Counted from the stretch's first letter, positions 24,015 through 34,567 are shown. The stretch: DNA of 53,940 bases from a bacterium C-53 (GCA_003612525.1 RAZD01000024.1:1-53940), one strand, 5' to 3'. Numbers and translations are program-made. The notes: generated by a model not told the origin, from the letters alone.

Positions 24015-25967
24015 ATGACAGACAAAATGGCGAGAATCAAAGAACTTGTTGCGCTCTTAGACCGCGCTTCAAAGGCATACTACCAGCAGGATACGGAAAT
24101 TATGAGCAATCATGAGTATGACCGTCTTTACGATGAATTGGAAGCGCTTGAAAAGGAAACAGGCGTTGTTTTGTCGAAGAGTCCGACTGTGAATGTGGGG
24201 TATGAGGCGCTTACGGAACTGCCAAAGGAGCGTCATGAGCGGCCGATGCTGTCTCTGGCGAAGACGAAAGAGCCTGAGGAACTTCGGAATTTTCTGAAAG
24301 ATCAGAAGGCGTTGCTGTCGTGGAAGCTGGACGGACTGACGATTGTACTGACGTATCGGGATGGAATGCTTTTGAAGGCCGTAACGAGGGGCAACGGCGA
24401 AGTTGGGGAGGTCATTACGAATAATGCGAAGGTTTTCAGAAACATTCCGCATGTAATTCCCTATCAGGGGGAACTGGTGCTTCGCGGGGAAGCTGTGATT
24501 ACGTACAGTGAATTTGAAAGAATTAATGAAGAAATTGAGGATGCGAAAGCCCGCTATAAGAATCCAAGAAATCTGTGCAGCGGTTCGGTGCGTCAGCTGA
24601 ACAATGAAATTACGGCGAAACGCAATGTGGATTTTTTTGCATTTGCGCTTGTGAAAGCAGAAGATGTGGATTTTCAGAATTCCAGGCAGCAGCAGTTTAT
24701 ATGGCTGACGGAACAGGGCTTTGACATGGTTGAATACCGTGTGGTCGATGCGGACTCGGTGCTTGATGCGGTGCAGGAATTTGCCGATAAAATAGATAAG
24801 AACGATTATCCCTCAGACGGGCTTGTAGTGCTCTACGATGATATATCTTACGGCGATTCACTGGGGGCAACGTCAAAATTTCCACGCAATGCAATCGCGT
24901 TTAAGTGGGAAGACGAAGTGCAGGAGACAAAACTTCTTGAGATAGAGTGGAGCCCGAGCAGGACGGGCCTCATCAACCCGGTCGCTGTCTTTGAACCGGT
25001 GGAGCTGGAGGGAACGACTGTAAGTCGTGCCAGTGTTCATAATATCAGCATTATGAAAGGGCTTGAATTAGGAATCGGGGATTGCATTGCGGTTTACAAG
25101 GCAAATATGATTATCCCGCAGATTTCGGACAATCTGACAAGGAGCGGTGTGAAAGATATCCCTGAGTGTTGTCCCGTATGCGGAGCCAGGACGGAGATTC
25201 GAAAGGTCAATGAGGTGGAATCGCTCTATTGTGTGAATCCCCGGTGTGAGGCGAAAGCAATTAAGTCGTTTACGCTTTTTGTCAGCCGCGACGCAATGAA
25301 TATAGAAGGATTATCCGAATCGACGCTTGAGAAGTTTATTGCCAGGGGATTTATCCGTCAGTATGCGGATATTTTCAGGCTGGCGCGTTTTCGTGATGAA
25401 ATTGTGGAGATGGAAGGATTTGGAGAAAAGTCCTACCAGAACCTTCAGGACAGCGTAAGCAAGGCGCGCAGCACGAATATCATCCGCCTGATTTACAGTC
25501 TTGGGATTCCGAATATCGGTGTTGCGAATGCCAGAATGATTGCAAAGGCTTTTGACTATGATTTTGATAAAGTGCGTCATGCGGCGGCGGAGGAGCTGAG
25601 CGAGATTGATGGCGTCGGAGATGTCATTGCGCAGGCATTTACCGAGTATTTTGCGGATGAGGGAAATAAGGAGCGGATAGATACGCTTCTTACGGAGATA
25701 ACGCTTGAGAAAATAGAAACGGAGACGTCTGAACAGATATTTTCAGGAAAAACGTTTGTGGTGACGGGAAGTGTGGAACATTTTGCGAACCGGAATGAAT
25801 TAAAAGCGCTCATCGAAAGTAAGGGCGGCAAAGTAACCGGAAGCGTAACCACAAAGACAGATTATCTGATTAACAACGATACGGCGTCAAATTCGTCGAA
25901 AAATAAAAAGGCAAAGGAGCTTTCCATACCGATTCTTTCGGAGGAAGAATTCCTTGCCATGATCTGA
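24015..25967 (+). CDS. ligA: NAD-dependent DNA ligase
   Basis: This 650-residue ligase seals nicks during replication and repair. Features are the Ia domain with YYQQDTEIMSNHEYDRLYDEL, PMLSLAKTKE, and the adenylation motif SWKLDGLTIVL with K104 as the AMP-accepting lysine. An OB domain follows, then a zinc finger CPVCGARTEIRKV with CVNPRCEAKA, helix-hairpin-helix repeats (EMEGFGEKSYQNLQDSV, SEIDGVGDVIAQAF), and a C-terminal BRCT domain from about residue 575. The ribosome binding site AGGAG (24001-24005) fixes ATG 24015; an ATG at 24010 runs into a stop. It is slightly shorter and more divergent than the usual LigA of about 670 residues, so a second ligase elsewhere is possible. Confidence 0.95.
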   Translation: MTDKMARIKELVALLDRASKAYYQQDTEIMSNHEYDRLYDELEALEKETGVVLSKSPTVNVGYEALTELPKERHERPMLSLAKTKEPEELRNFLKDQKALLSWKLDGLTIVLTYRDGMLLKAVTRGNGEVGEVITNNAKVFRNIPHVIPYQGELVLRGEAVITYSEFERINEEIEDAKARYKNPRNLCSGSVRQLNNEITAKRNVDFFAFALVKAEDVDFQNSRQQQFIWLTEQGFDMVEYRVVDADSVLDAVQEFADKIDKNDYPSDGLVVLYDDISYGDSLGATSKFPRNAIAFKWEDEVQETKLLEIEWSPSRTGLINPVAVFEPVELEGTTVSRASVHNISIMKGLELGIGDCIAVYKANMIIPQISDNLTRSGVKDIPECCPVCGARTEIRKVNEVESLYCVNPRCEAKAIKSFTLFVSRDAMNIEGLSESTLEKFIARGFIRQYADIFRLARFRDEIVEMEGFGEKSYQNLQDSVSKARSTNIIRLIYSLGIPNIGVANARMIAKAFDYDFDKVRHAAAEELSEIDGVGDVIAQAFTEYFADEGNKERIDTLLTEITLEKIETETSEQIFSGKTFVVTGSVEHFANRNELKALIESKGGKVTGSVTTKTDYLINNDTASNSSKNKKAKELSIPILSEEEFLAMI

Positions 25968-25978
25968 GAAGAGGGCAT

Positions 25979-28162
25979 ATGAATCAAAGACCGGAGCGTT
26001 TTGCAGTCGTGGTGTTATGTACGGCGGCGTTGTTTTTCGCAGCGTCGTCCGATGTGTATGCGGCGGCAAATGACAGCAGAAAACTGAATAAGGAAGCGAA
26101 TGCTCTTTTTCTTGAGGAGAATTACACGGAGGCGCTTACGGCATACGAGAAAGTTTTGTCAGAGGAAGATACGGATAATTTTCAGGCGAAATATGGAAAA
26201 GCTCTCTGCCTTGTAAAGATGGAACATTACTACCAGGCGCTTGAGACGCTGCAGGATACGGATGGAGAGAATGAAGAGGAGATGATACGTATTTCCGATG
26301 CAAAAAGGCAGATCAGGAACGCCCTTCTTCTGCATCCGAATGAAGACGTGGTGTCTTATTACAGGAACCGGATGATGAGCGCGTCAAGCTTTGCGGCCAT
26401 GAGAATTCTTCTGTCCGCGTACCCGGATTATCCTGAGACGGAGTATTACAGGGCCTTTTTCTATATGGATGTGTTTACGTTTGATACGTTAAGCCAGATG
26501 GACGGGGAAGTGCTTGAGGAGATCAGCCGGTACTTTGAAACGATTCTGGAGATGTACCCGTGGCAGGAGGAATTCAGGTCTTTTTATGAAAGCATTATGG
26601 CGGGGCAGATTGACCGCTGTTTTGTAAACGGGGAAATGGAAACGGCGGAATATGTAACCGATCAGGTGTTGAAAGGGAGCCCTGACAGTGCGAAATTTCT
26701 TGCCTGTAAAGGAGAGGTATTAAACTGGCGGGGAGAGTATGAAGAGGCGGAAGAGTATCTCAGGCAGGCAGCAGGACGAGACCGGACGTTAAAATCAGTC
26801 TATGAAAATCTGATGAAAAGTTGTTATTATCAGAAAAAATATACAGATACAATTGAGACCGCCGATCTTCTTCTGGAGATGGATGAAAAGAATGTTTATG
26901 CATATGCGTATCTGGGACTTTCGTATAAGAAAACAGGAGAGAAAGAGCTTTCGGACCAGTACATACAAAAGGTCAGGGATGCTGTGCCGGATTATAATAA
27001 GATCTGCGCTCTGACGCTTATTGGCTGCAAAAATGCAGCGGTCCAGCTGTTATCGGAATTGTCCGTGGAATATCCGGAATATCTTTCCTATGCAAGATTT
27101 GACCATGATTTGAAGAGCCTCCATTTTAAAACGGATTTCAGGATTCTTGTAGGTGAGAATTATGCGGAAGAATTTTCTGATCTTTATACGGCGGTTCTGG
27201 CAATTGGAGGATTGATGCTGTACTTTTTGATGATGTGCTTTGAAATCAGAAGGAACAGAAAGGCGAAATTGATGGTTCTGCTTCTGCTTGTTGCCGCATC
27301 TGCCTCTTTGCAGCCGGTTGAGGCATATGCAAGAGATTTTGGCCTTCATCAGGCGGAGTCGGAAGAAATTTACGGTGCGAATGATACGGCGGATGAAATA
27401 TTTGGGATGCAGGATATTTCAGGACGGCTTGGGTTTCGCTATGAAAGTGAAATCTGCCGCGACGAAGTTGAATGGTTTGCCGGAAAAATCAGGCTGGGGC
27501 AGCGGACGGTGCTTCCGCTTGACATACAGGATACGGAGGATGCGGGAGATCTTGTAAAGGCTGCGACGGTGAATGTGCAGGCCATTCTTGCCGGCAGTAT
27601 TTACGGTCAGGGGAGCGGAGTGATTGCGTCCTATTCCGACGAGGAAATTATTGTAATCGGGTGCCGCCATACCGCTTATACGGACCGAATGCGTGTCCGG
27701 TTTTCAGATGAAACGTATGCCCCGGCGGAAATAGTGGGTAAATCTGAGGACTATGATTTTATGGCGCTTAAAGTAAGAACGGAGGATGTGCCCGAGAAGA
27801 CGCTTTCTTATATAAAGAAAATCAATGTGGATTATGAGGCAGCGAGACAGCTTTCCGCCTCCGACCCGGTGCTTTCCAACGGTTATATAACCACGAGAGG
27901 ATATATGTGTTTTGAAGGGGAGATAACGAATCTTCGGAAAAGCTTTTCGAATTTCGAACCCTATTACACAAATCATGTCGGGTATTTGCTGACGGATACG
28001 AAGGCGGCAGCCGGGACATCGGGAGGAGGAACGTTTGACGGATACGGCAATTTCATCGGGCTGCAGGCCGGGATTGTGGTTGCGACCGGAGAACGCTATG
28101 TAGTCCCGCTTGATATTGTGGCCAAAGAGTATTTCATGATTACAGGGGAAATGCTTCAGTAG
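25979..28162 (+). CDS. Secreted TPR protein fused to an HtrA-like serine protease domain
   Basis: This is a 727-residue single frame. Residues 1-28 form a signal peptide (FAVVVLCTAALFFAASSDVYA). Residues 34-330 carry TPR-like helix pairs (ANALFLEENYTEALTAYEKVL; NVYAYAYLGLSYKKTGEKEL). A membrane helix spans 403-422. A basic turn (RRNRKAK, 424-430) and a second hydrophobic helix (431-446) end in VEAYA, which looks like another signal peptide with a cleavage site at about 451. Residues 530-725 align by eye with the trypsin-like fold of HtrA: H564 in IIVIGCRHTAY, D593 in DYDFMALKV, and S681 in GTSGGGTFDG. There is no PDZ domain. Both large domains should face outside the cell. It starts 11 bases after ligA. 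The substrate is unknown. Confidence 0.8.
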   Translation: MNQRPERFAVVVLCTAALFFAASSDVYAAANDSRKLNKEANALFLEENYTEALTAYEKVLSEEDTDNFQAKYGKALCLVKMEHYYQALETLQDTDGENEEEMIRISDAKRQIRNALLLHPNEDVVSYYRNRMMSASSFAAMRILLSAYPDYPETEYYRAFFYMDVFTFDTLSQMDGEVLEEISRYFETILEMYPWQEEFRSFYESIMAGQIDRCFVNGEMETAEYVTDQVLKGSPDSAKFLACKGEVLNWRGEYEEAEEYLRQAAGRDRTLKSVYENLMKSCYYQKKYTDTIETADLLLEMDEKNVYAYAYLGLSYKKTGEKELSDQYIQKVRDAVPDYNKICALTLIGCKNAAVQLLSELSVEYPEYLSYARFDHDLKSLHFKTDFRILVGENYAEEFSDLYTAVLAIGGLMLYFLMMCFEIRRNRKAKLMVLLLLVAASASLQPVEAYARDFGLHQAESEEIYGANDTADEIFGMQDISGRLGFRYESEICRDEVEWFAGKIRLGQRTVLPLDIQDTEDAGDLVKAATVNVQAILAGSIYGQGSGVIASYSDEEIIVIGCRHTAYTDRMRVRFSDETYAPAEIVGKSEDYDFMALKVRTEDVPEKTLSYIKKINVDYEAARQLSASDPVLSNGYITTRGYMCFEGEITNLRKSFSNFEPYYTNHVGYLLTDTKAAAGTSGGGTFDGYGNFIGLQAGIVVATGERYVVPLDIVAKEYFMITGEMLQ

Positions 28163-28223
28163 ACGGATATCGCCTCAGCACGGTGGAATACAACAAAGTG
28201 ATTGAAAAGGAGTAGAGACAGAG

Positions 28224-29132
28224 ATGCCGATTAAAACCCAGCGGGATTTGCCCGCAAGAGAAATACTTGAAAATGAAAATATATTTGTGATGGACGAATA
28301 CCGTTCCATGCACCAGGACATCCGTCCGCTTAAAATCCTGATTTTAAATTTGATGCCTCTGAAACAGGATACGGAACTTCAGCTGCTTCGTGCACTGTCC
28401 AATACGCCGTTGCAGATTGATGTTACATTTCTTATGGTGAAAAGCCATGAGTCCCAGAATACGTCCGCCAACCATCTAAATCAGTTTTATACGACATTTG
28501 ATCAGGTAAATCAAAAGCGGTTTGACGGAATGATTATCACGGGGGCTCCCGTAGAGCAGATGGAATTTGAGCAGGTGGATTATTGGAAAGAACTCACAGA
28601 CATTATGGACTGGAGCAAGGCGCATGTGACTTCAACGCTCCATATCTGCTGGGGAGCGCAGGCTGCTCTCTACCATCATTTCGGAATGGAAAAACATATT
28701 CTGTCTGAAAAGCTTTTCGGAATCTATGAGCATCATGTATCAAACCGTAAGATTCCGCTTGTGCGCGGGTTTGATGATTTTTTTATGGCGCCGCACAGTC
28801 GTCATACACAGGTGAGATCGGAGGATATCCATAATTGTGAGGCGCTCATGGTTCTTGCAGAGTCCGACGAAGCCGGGGTATATCTGGCAATCACTGAAGA
28901 AGGAAAACAGATTTTCGTCATGGGGCATCCGGAGTATGACAGGATGACGCTTCATAATGAATATATGCGCGATAAGAATAAAGGGCTGCCGATACAGGCG
29001 CCGAAGAATTATTACCGTAATGATCATCCGGAATCAAGGCCGCCTCTGCAGTGGCGTTCCCATGCAAATAACCTGTACACGAACTGGCTTAATTATTACG
29101 TATACCAGATCACGCCGTATGATCTGATCTAG
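28224..29132 (+). CDS. metA: Homoserine O-acetyltransferase (MetA type)
   Basis: This 302-residue enzyme acylates L-homoserine in methionine synthesis. The family is clear from MPIKTQRDLPAREILENENIFVM, the nucleophile C142 in HICWGAQAAL, and H235 with E237 in GHPEYD. E111 in the TGAPVE segment is the residue reported to favour acetyl-CoA over succinyl-CoA (Gly in the E. coli enzyme), so acetylation is the better call despite the common succinyltransferase name. AAGGAG lies about 12 bases upstream. There are only 61 bases between the previous gene and metA, and no SAM riboswitch or S-box is visible there. Confidence 0.95.
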   Translation: MPIKTQRDLPAREILENENIFVMDEYRSMHQDIRPLKILILNLMPLKQDTELQLLRALSNTPLQIDVTFLMVKSHESQNTSANHLNQFYTTFDQVNQKRFDGMIITGAPVEQMEFEQVDYWKELTDIMDWSKAHVTSTLHICWGAQAALYHHFGMEKHILSEKLFGIYEHHVSNRKIPLVRGFDDFFMAPHSRHTQVRSEDIHNCEALMVLAESDEAGVYLAITEEGKQIFVMGHPEYDRMTLHNEYMRDKNKGLPIQAPKNYYRNDHPESRPPLQWRSHANNLYTNWLNYYVYQITPYDLI

Positions 29133-29160
29133 CATATATTGAATCTTAGATTGCATCTGG

Positions 29161-29184
29161 GGGAAGTGAATACTTCCCTCTTTG
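29161..29184 (+). terminator. Terminator after metA
   Basis: GGGAAGT at 29161-29167 and ACTTCCC at 29172-29178 form a 7-bp stem with loop GAAT. TCTTTG follows, and three additional G residues precede the stem. Confidence 0.65.
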
Positions 29185-29518
29185 CATTTCCCGGTACTTA
29201 TACTGTTCTATTTCCATTCGGAAGACAGAGAGGTTCTGCCTCAGCCAGTCTGATAATTTCCATAATGAGACAGCAAAGCCTGCTCTGTAAGGAGTGCTTT
29301 GAACTTAAAAAATAACACGGAAAAGTTGTGAACAAATACCCTGTAAAAAAACGGATATTTTCTTACCGAAACATAGACAGAAGAGTTGGCACGCTGGTAA
29401 AACAGCAGTCAGGTATGAAATGCCGCCAGTTTGTTTTTTGATTTTTTCCTGACAGATGTTGTCTTGTAAAATGGGACATGTGTCGGATATTGTCGGAAAA
29501 AAGAGAGGAGAAGACTGT
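29185..29518. other. Gene-free stretch upstream of the tandem HTH genes
   Basis: No gene or structured RNA is recognised in these 334 bases. The last 110 bases share short blocks with the region before the second HTH gene (29898-29985), including CAGTTT-TTTTTTGA and GT-GTAAAAT. This suggests that the promoter region was duplicated together with the gene. Confidence 0.4.
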
Positions 29519-29782
29519 ATGGAAAATGAGGAAATACTGGAGTCGGCAGATGCGGAGGAAATTAATCGGTCCATTGCATCCGTAATGAGAAATATCAGAA
29601 AGAGAAGAGGGCTGACGCAGGCAATGATCAGTGAGATGTCAGGCGTAAGCGTAGGTTCGGTGAAGCGTTTTGAAAAAACGGGGAATATATCATTAACTTC
29701 ATTTTCGAAGCTTGCACTCGCATTGGGATTGAAACAGGAACTTACGGAACTCTTTCGTGAAGCCAGATTTCGGGTGCCTTAA
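29519..29782 (+). CDS. Small XRE-type HTH protein, paralogue 1
   Basis: This is an 87-residue DNA-binding protein made of an acidic N-terminal helix and a Cro/C1-type helix-turn-helix (MRNIRKRRGLTQAMISEMS, then GVSVGSVKRFEKTGNISLTSF). The SVGSVKRFEKTG recognition helix is the style seen in HipB-like antitoxins and small XRE regulators. GAGAGGAG before ATG 29519 is a good ribosome binding site; the longer frame from 29456 lacks one. A second, closely similar gene follows 210 bases later. No kinase or toxin gene is adjacent on either side. Confidence 0.85.
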   Translation: MENEEILESADAEEINRSIASVMRNIRKRRGLTQAMISEMSGVSVGSVKRFEKTGNISLTSFSKLALALGLKQELTELFREARFRVP

Positions 29783-29992
29783 AGACATGGCATAAAGGGC
29801 TCCCTTTGCAATTTTAGAATGATAAAAAAGTTTACTGATTAAACCGTGTCAAACAGATTTGAGCTTGTAAAATTGAGAAGTCTGATTCTAAAAGCTGTCA
29901 GTTTATTTTTTGACTATTTTAAATCCGAAGTTGTTTAGTAAAATAAAAGTAAGTCGAAAATTGTCAAAAAGGGGAGGAAAGTAGCAGATTAT

Positions 29993-30253
29993 ATGGACAG
30001 AAAGATACCAAGAACGGATGATGTAAATGAGATCAATTTAAAAGTTGCGACTGTGATGAGAAACATCAGGAAAAGGAAGGGGTTGACACAGGTCGTATTA
30101 AGTGAATTGTCGGGCGTAAGTGTAGGATCCGTCAAACGTTTTGAGAAGACAGGAAATATATCACTGGCTTCCTTTTCGAGACTGGTGATTGCATTAGGAC
30201 TTGAGGAAGATCTGGTTGATTTGTTCAATGATATAAAAGTCCGTCTGCAATGA
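29993..30253 (+). CDS. Small XRE-type HTH protein, paralogue 2
   Basis: This 86-residue protein is nearly superimposable on the previous one. VMRNIRKR and a 19-residue run starting SGVSVGSVKRFEKTG are identical, and the ends diverge. It lacks any effector domain. GGGAGG about 15 bases upstream supports the ATG. The gene is followed by a strong terminator shared with the converging activase gene. The pair looks like a local duplication, possibly two regulators that bind related sites or form heterodimers. Confidence 0.85.
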   Translation: MDRKIPRTDDVNEINLKVATVMRNIRKRKGLTQVVLSELSGVSVGSVKRFEKTGNISLASFSRLVIALGLEEDLVDLFNDIKVRLQ

Positions 30254-30273
30254 TGGTTTCTTGCAAAAACATG

Positions 30274-30313
30274 AAAAGAGGTGTGCGAAATGGAATCGTA
30301 CACCTCTTTTTTA
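30274..30313. terminator. Bidirectional terminator
   Basis: AAAAGAGGTGTGCGA (30274-30288) pairs with TCGTACACCTCTTTT (30296-30310) with a single G-T pair, and further T residues follow. It lies between the second HTH gene and the 3' end of the activase gene. Confidence 0.9.
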
Positions 30314-30322
30314 TCCGGAGTA

Positions 30323-33300
30323 TTATTCCGACTCTGATCTGAGATTTTTATGAGCGGTAGAAAGCATTAACTTAATTCTGTTCAGCTGGTTTACTTCGCT
30401 GGCGCCTGGATCATAGTCAATGGCAACAATATTGGTTCCGGGATGCTGGCGGCGAAGTTCTTTGATTACGCCTTTTCCTACCACATGATTCGGAAGGCAG
30501 CCAAAAGGCTGGGCACATACAATATTCTTTGTGCCGCTTTCAATAAGCTCGAGCATTTCACCGGTCAGAAACCATCCCTCACCTGTCTGATTGCCGATGG
30601 AAACGATAGAGGAAGCATTTTTGACAAGTTCTTCAATACGGGCAGGCGGTGTAAAATGTCTGCTTTGCGCAAGCTGTTTTCGTGCATATCCCCGGAATTT
30701 TTCAAGCGCCCAGATACCAAGACGCGCATTTCTGGCTGATTTTCTGGAAGTTCCGAGGAATTCGGCTTTGTATATCTGATTATAGAAGCAGTAGAGCAGA
30801 AAATCAAGTAAATCCGGTACAACAGCCTGCGCGCCTTCTGATTCCAGAAGATCTACCAGGTAGTTATTTGCGGCGGGAAGGAACTTAACAAGAATCTCCC
30901 CAACGATTCCCACTGTGGGCTTCTTTGCATTTGTAATCTCAAGATAATCAAATTCCGTGATGATTTTTTTGCAGAGCTTCCGGTATCCGAAATAAGTTGG
31001 ATGTGCAGATGCGACAAATTCCTGACATTCCTTTCTTAATTTTTCGTGCAGAGCATCTGCCGAACCGGGAACTGCTTCGTATGGGCGCATCCGGTACAAA
31101 CAGCGCATAAATAAATCGCCGAACACAATGCCATACAACGCCCGCAGAGCGAGATCTGTCGTGATCTTAAATCCGGGATTGCTTTCAAGGCCTGAAAGAT
31201 TAATGGAAATTACCGGAATCTGTGGCATGCCCGCTTTTTCAAGTGCGCGTCGGATAAAGCCGATGTAGTTGGTGGCGCGGCATCCGCCGCCTGTCTGCGA
31301 GATAATGACTGCGGTCCGGCTCAAGTCATATTTTCCAGATAAAAGCGCCTGCATAATCTGACCGACAACGATAAGTGATGGATAACATGCATCATTATTT
31401 ACATATTTCAGTCCGACATCTACGGCTTCCCGTCCATCGTTATCTAGCACAGCAAAATGGTAGCCTGCTTTCCTGAATGCCGGTTCTATGATATCAAAAT
31501 GAATCGGTGACATTTGAGGACACAAAATAGTGTATGTTTTCTTCATTTCTTCCGTAAAAACAATACGTTCATAGGAGGAAGAAACAGGTTCACATTTGAC
31601 ACGCCGCTCCTCACGAACACGAATTGCCGCTAACAGAGAACGGATTCGTATTCTTGCCGCTCCGAGATTATTTACCTCATCAATCTTAAGACAGGTGTAT
31701 ATTTTCCCGGACTTTGTAAGGATGTCATTGACCTGATCGGTAGTAACGGCATCAAGGCCGCATCCAAAGGAATTCAGCTGAATCAGATCAAGATCATCTC
31801 TTGTTTTTACATAATTTGCGGCAGCGTAGAGTCTGGAATGGTACATCCACTGATCGGAAACGAGCAGTGGACGTTCCACAGGCGCAAGGTGCGAAACGGA
31901 GTCTTCTGTCAGCACTGCGATATCATAGGAAGTAATCAGTTCCGGAATTCCGTGGTTGATTTCCGGGTCGATATGATATGGACGTCCGGCCAGAACGATA
32001 CCTCGCTTCTCATTTTCTTCCATCCATTTCAGAACTTCTTCGCCCTTTTTCTTCATATCCTCCCTTGCGCGTTTGAGTTCCGCCCATGCCTGATCCACAG
32101 CGAACCTGATCTCTTCCGGGTCAAGTTCGGGGAAACATTCCACGAGACGGGGATAAATGGTTTCCGTGCTTTCAAATGAGAGAAAAGGACTGCGAAAATC
32201 CACATCGCCGCGGCTGATTTCTTCGACATTATTTTTAATATTTTCAGGATAAGAGGTAACAATCGGGCAGTTATAATGATTGTTTGCATCCGCAAATTCT
32301 TTGCGCTCATAAAAGAGCGATGGATAGAAAATTACAGGGACATCCTGTTTAATCAGCCACATAATATGCCCATGCGCGAGTTTGGCCGGGTAACATTCCG
32401 ATTCACTTGGTATGGATTCAATGCCCAGTTCGTAAATTTTATGAGTGGACGAAGGAGAGAGCACAACCTGATATTTCAGTTCCGTAAAGAAGGTAAACCA
32501 GAACGGATAATTCTCGTACATATTGAGAACCCTGGGAAGACCGATTTTTCCGCGGACCGCGTTGTCCTGTGCAAGCGGCTCATAGGAGAAGAGGCGCTCC
32601 ATTTTGTATTCAAATAAATTTGGAATGTTGTTCTCGTTTTTCCGCTTTCCAAGTCCGCGTTCACAGCGATTGCCCGAAATATACTGTCTTCCGCCGGTAA
32701 AACGATTGATCGTGAGGCGGCAGTTATTCGTACATCCCTTGCATTTTGACATCGTTGTTGTAAATTCAAGCGTAAGAATCTTATCTATGGAGAGCATTGT
32801 TGTTTTGTAGGAACTCTTATGACGTTCCCGCGCAATGAGTGCGGCGCCGAAAGCTCCCATGATGCCTGCAATATCAGGGCGTACCGCTTTACAATCCGCT
32901 ATTTTTTCAAAACTTCTGAGAACTGCATTGTTGTAAAAGGTTCCGCCTTGCACCACAATCTTACGACCAAGCTCAGAAGCGTCGGATACTTTTATAACTT
33001 TAAATAACGCATTTTTAATTACGGAATAAGCAAGCCCTGCTGAAATATCGGCAACTTCCGCGCCCTCTTTCTGCGCCTGCTTTACTTTGGAATTCATAAA
33101 CACAGTACAACGCGTACCGAGATCGATCGGATGTTTCGCAAAAAGAGCTTCTTTTGCAAAATCTTCGACCGTGTAGTTCAGAGATTTTGCAAAAGTTTCG
33201 ATAAAGGAACCGCAGCCGGAAGAACAGGCTTCGTTGAGTTGTACGCTGTCAACAGTCTGATTCTTTATCTTAATGCATTTCATGTCCTGACCGCCGATAT

Positions 33301-34567
33301 CAAGGATACAGTCTACTTCCGGTTCGAAGAAAGCAGCGGCATAATAATGCGCCACGGTTTCAACTTCGCCTTCATCAAGCATAAGAGCGGCCTTAATCAG
33401 AGACTCGCCATATCCTGTGGAACAGGAATGTACAATTTTTACATCTTCCGGAAGAATGGAATAAATTTCCTTAATCGCGCGTATTGTCGTAGCAAGGGGG
33501 CTTCCATTATTATTATCATAAAAGGAGTAGAGCAGATCTCCGTTTTTTCCGACAAGCGCAACTTTTGTCGTCGTACTGCCCGCATCAATTCCGAGGTAGC
33601 ATTCGCCTGTATAGGAAGCGAGATCTCCCGATTTTACTTTGTGTGTGTTGTGGCGCGATTCAAATTCACGGAATTCTTCGTCAGAAGCAAAGAGCGGTTC
33701 CATGCGTGTGACCTCAAATTCCAGTTTAATATCGTGAGAAAGCTTTTCTGCCATAGAGCCAAGTGTTGTTTGAATCTCTTCCTTATAATTAAGCGCGGAA
33801 CCGATTGCGGCAAAAAGGTGTGAGTTTTCAGGCGCTATGGTATGTTCATCGTCAAGCTTCAGAGTGCGGATAAAGGCGCCTTTCAGCTCCGACAGAAAGT
33901 GGAGCGGGCCGCCCAGAAATGCAACATGTCCGCGGATGGGTTTTCCGCAGGCCAGTCCGCTGATTGTCTGATTGACAACAGACTGGAAGATAGAAGCGGA
34001 CAGATCTTCTTTTGTGGCTCCCTCGTTGATCAGCGGCTGTATATCTGATTTTGCGAAAACGCCGCAGCGGGCGGCAATTGTGTACAGTGATTTATAGTTT
34101 TTGGCGTATTCATTCAGTCCTGTAGCATCTGTCTGCAAAAGTGATGCCATCTGGTCGATAAAAGAACCGGTGCCGCCCGCACAGATTCCGTTCATGCGCT
34201 GTTCAACATTACCGTCTTCAAAATAGATGATTTTTGCATCTTCTCCGCCAAGTTCAATGGCTACGTCCGTTTTGGGCGCATAGTCTGTGAGCGCCGTTGA
34301 TACGGCAATGACTTCCTGTACGAACGGGACGCCCAGATGGTTTGCAAGCGTCAGGCCGCCGGACCCGGTAATCATTGGAGAAACTGGAATATCGCCAAGC
34401 TCTGCAAATGCTTTATCAAGCAAATTGTACAGAGTTTCGCGTATATTGGCAAAATGCCGTTCATAATCAGAGAACATGATTTTGTGAGATTCATTCAAAA
34501 CCGCAATTTTAACGGTAGTGGAACCGATATCGATTCCCAGTGTATATAATTTCTCATTTTTCTTCAT
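30323..34567 (-). CDS. Acyl-CoA dehydratase activase-related protein (double BadF/BcrA ATPase with DUF2229)
   Basis: This is a 1414-residue cytoplasmic protein. Residues 1-260 are a first ASKHA ATPase ([31 protein letters not shown]), and residues about 320-585 a second ([33 protein letters not shown]). Both resemble activators of 2-hydroxyacyl-CoA dehydratases, which bind a [4Fe-4S] cluster between subunits. A cysteine cluster (CKGCTNNC plus a later Cys) lies near residue 607. The rest is DUF2229 and HgdB-like sequence ([27 protein letters not shown]). Single-chain versions are common in Clostridia. The dehydratase partner genes are not adjacent, so the physiological role is unknown. It has a good promoter on the minus strand, ends at the shared terminator and appears monocistronic. 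Confidence 0.9.
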   Translation of the reverse strand: MKKNEKLYTLGIDIGSTTVKIAVLNESHKIMFSDYERHFANIRETLYNLLDKAFAELGDIPVSPMITGSGGLTLANHLGVPFVQEVIAVSTALTDYAPKTDVAIELGGEDAKIIYFEDGNVEQRMNGICAGGTGSFIDQMASLLQTDATGLNEYAKNYKSLYTIAARCGVFAKSDIQPLINEGATKEDLSASIFQSVVNQTISGLACGKPIRGHVAFLGGPLHFLSELKGAFIRTLKLDDEHTIAPENSHLFAAIGSALNYKEEIQTTLGSMAEKLSHDIKLEFEVTRMEPLFASDEEFREFESRHNTHKVKSGDLASYTGECYLGIDAGSTTTKVALVGKNGDLLYSFYDNNNGSPLATTIRAIKEIYSILPEDVKIVHSCSTGYGESLIKAALMLDEGEVETVAHYYAAAFFEPEVDCILDIGGQDMKCIKIKNQTVDSVQLNEACSSGCGSFIETFAKSLNYTVEDFAKEALFAKHPIDLGTRCTVFMNSKVKQAQKEGAEVADISAGLAYSVIKNALFKVIKVSDASELGRKIVVQGGTFYNNAVLRSFEKIADCKAVRPDIAGIMGAFGAALIARERHKSSYKTTMLSIDKILTLEFTTTMSKCKGCTNNCRLTINRFTGGRQYISGNRCERGLGKRKNENNIPNLFEYKMERLFSYEPLAQDNAVRGKIGLPRVLNMYENYPFWFTFFTELKYQVVLSPSSTHKIYELGIESIPSESECYPAKLAHGHIMWLIKQDVPVIFYPSLFYERKEFADANNHYNCPIVTSYPENIKNNVEEISRGDVDFRSPFLSFESTETIYPRLVECFPELDPEEIRFAVDQAWAELKRAREDMKKKGEEVLKWMEENEKRGIVLAGRPYHIDPEINHGIPELITSYDIAVLTEDSVSHLAPVERPLLVSDQWMYHSRLYAAANYVKTRDDLDLIQLNSFGCGLDAVTTDQVNDILTKSGKIYTCLKIDEVNNLGAARIRIRSLLAAIRVREERRVKCEPVSSSYERIVFTEEMKKTYTILCPQMSPIHFDIIEPAFRKAGYHFAVLDNDGREAVDVGLKYVNNDACYPSLIVVGQIMQALLSGKYDLSRTAVIISQTGGGCRATNYIGFIRRALEKAGMPQIPVISINLSGLESNPGFKITTDLALRALYGIVFGDLFMRCLYRMRPYEAVPGSADALHEKLRKECQEFVASAHPTYFGYRKLCKKIITEFDYLEITNAKKPTVGIVGEILVKFLPAANNYLVDLLESEGAQAVVPDLLDFLLYCFYNQIYKAEFLGTSRKSARNARLGIWALEKFRGYARKQLAQSRHFTPPARIEELVKNASSIVSIGNQTGEGWFLTGEMLELIESGTKNIVCAQPFGCLPNHVVGKGVIKELRRQHPGTNIVAIDYDPGASEVNQLNRIKLMLSTAHKNLRSESE

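Noticed and set aside
28163-28223. SAM riboswitch upstream of metA
   Set aside because: Only 61 bases separate the genes, and no S-box core or terminator/antiterminator pair is present.
29519-30253. Toxin-antitoxin (HipBA-type) operon
   Set aside because: The antitoxin-like HTH proteins are present twice, but no HipA-like kinase or other toxin is encoded on either side.
33131-33823. A 230-codon frame on the plus strand
   Set aside because: Antisense to the activase ATPase domains, rich in F, R and C, with no start signal. A shadow frame.
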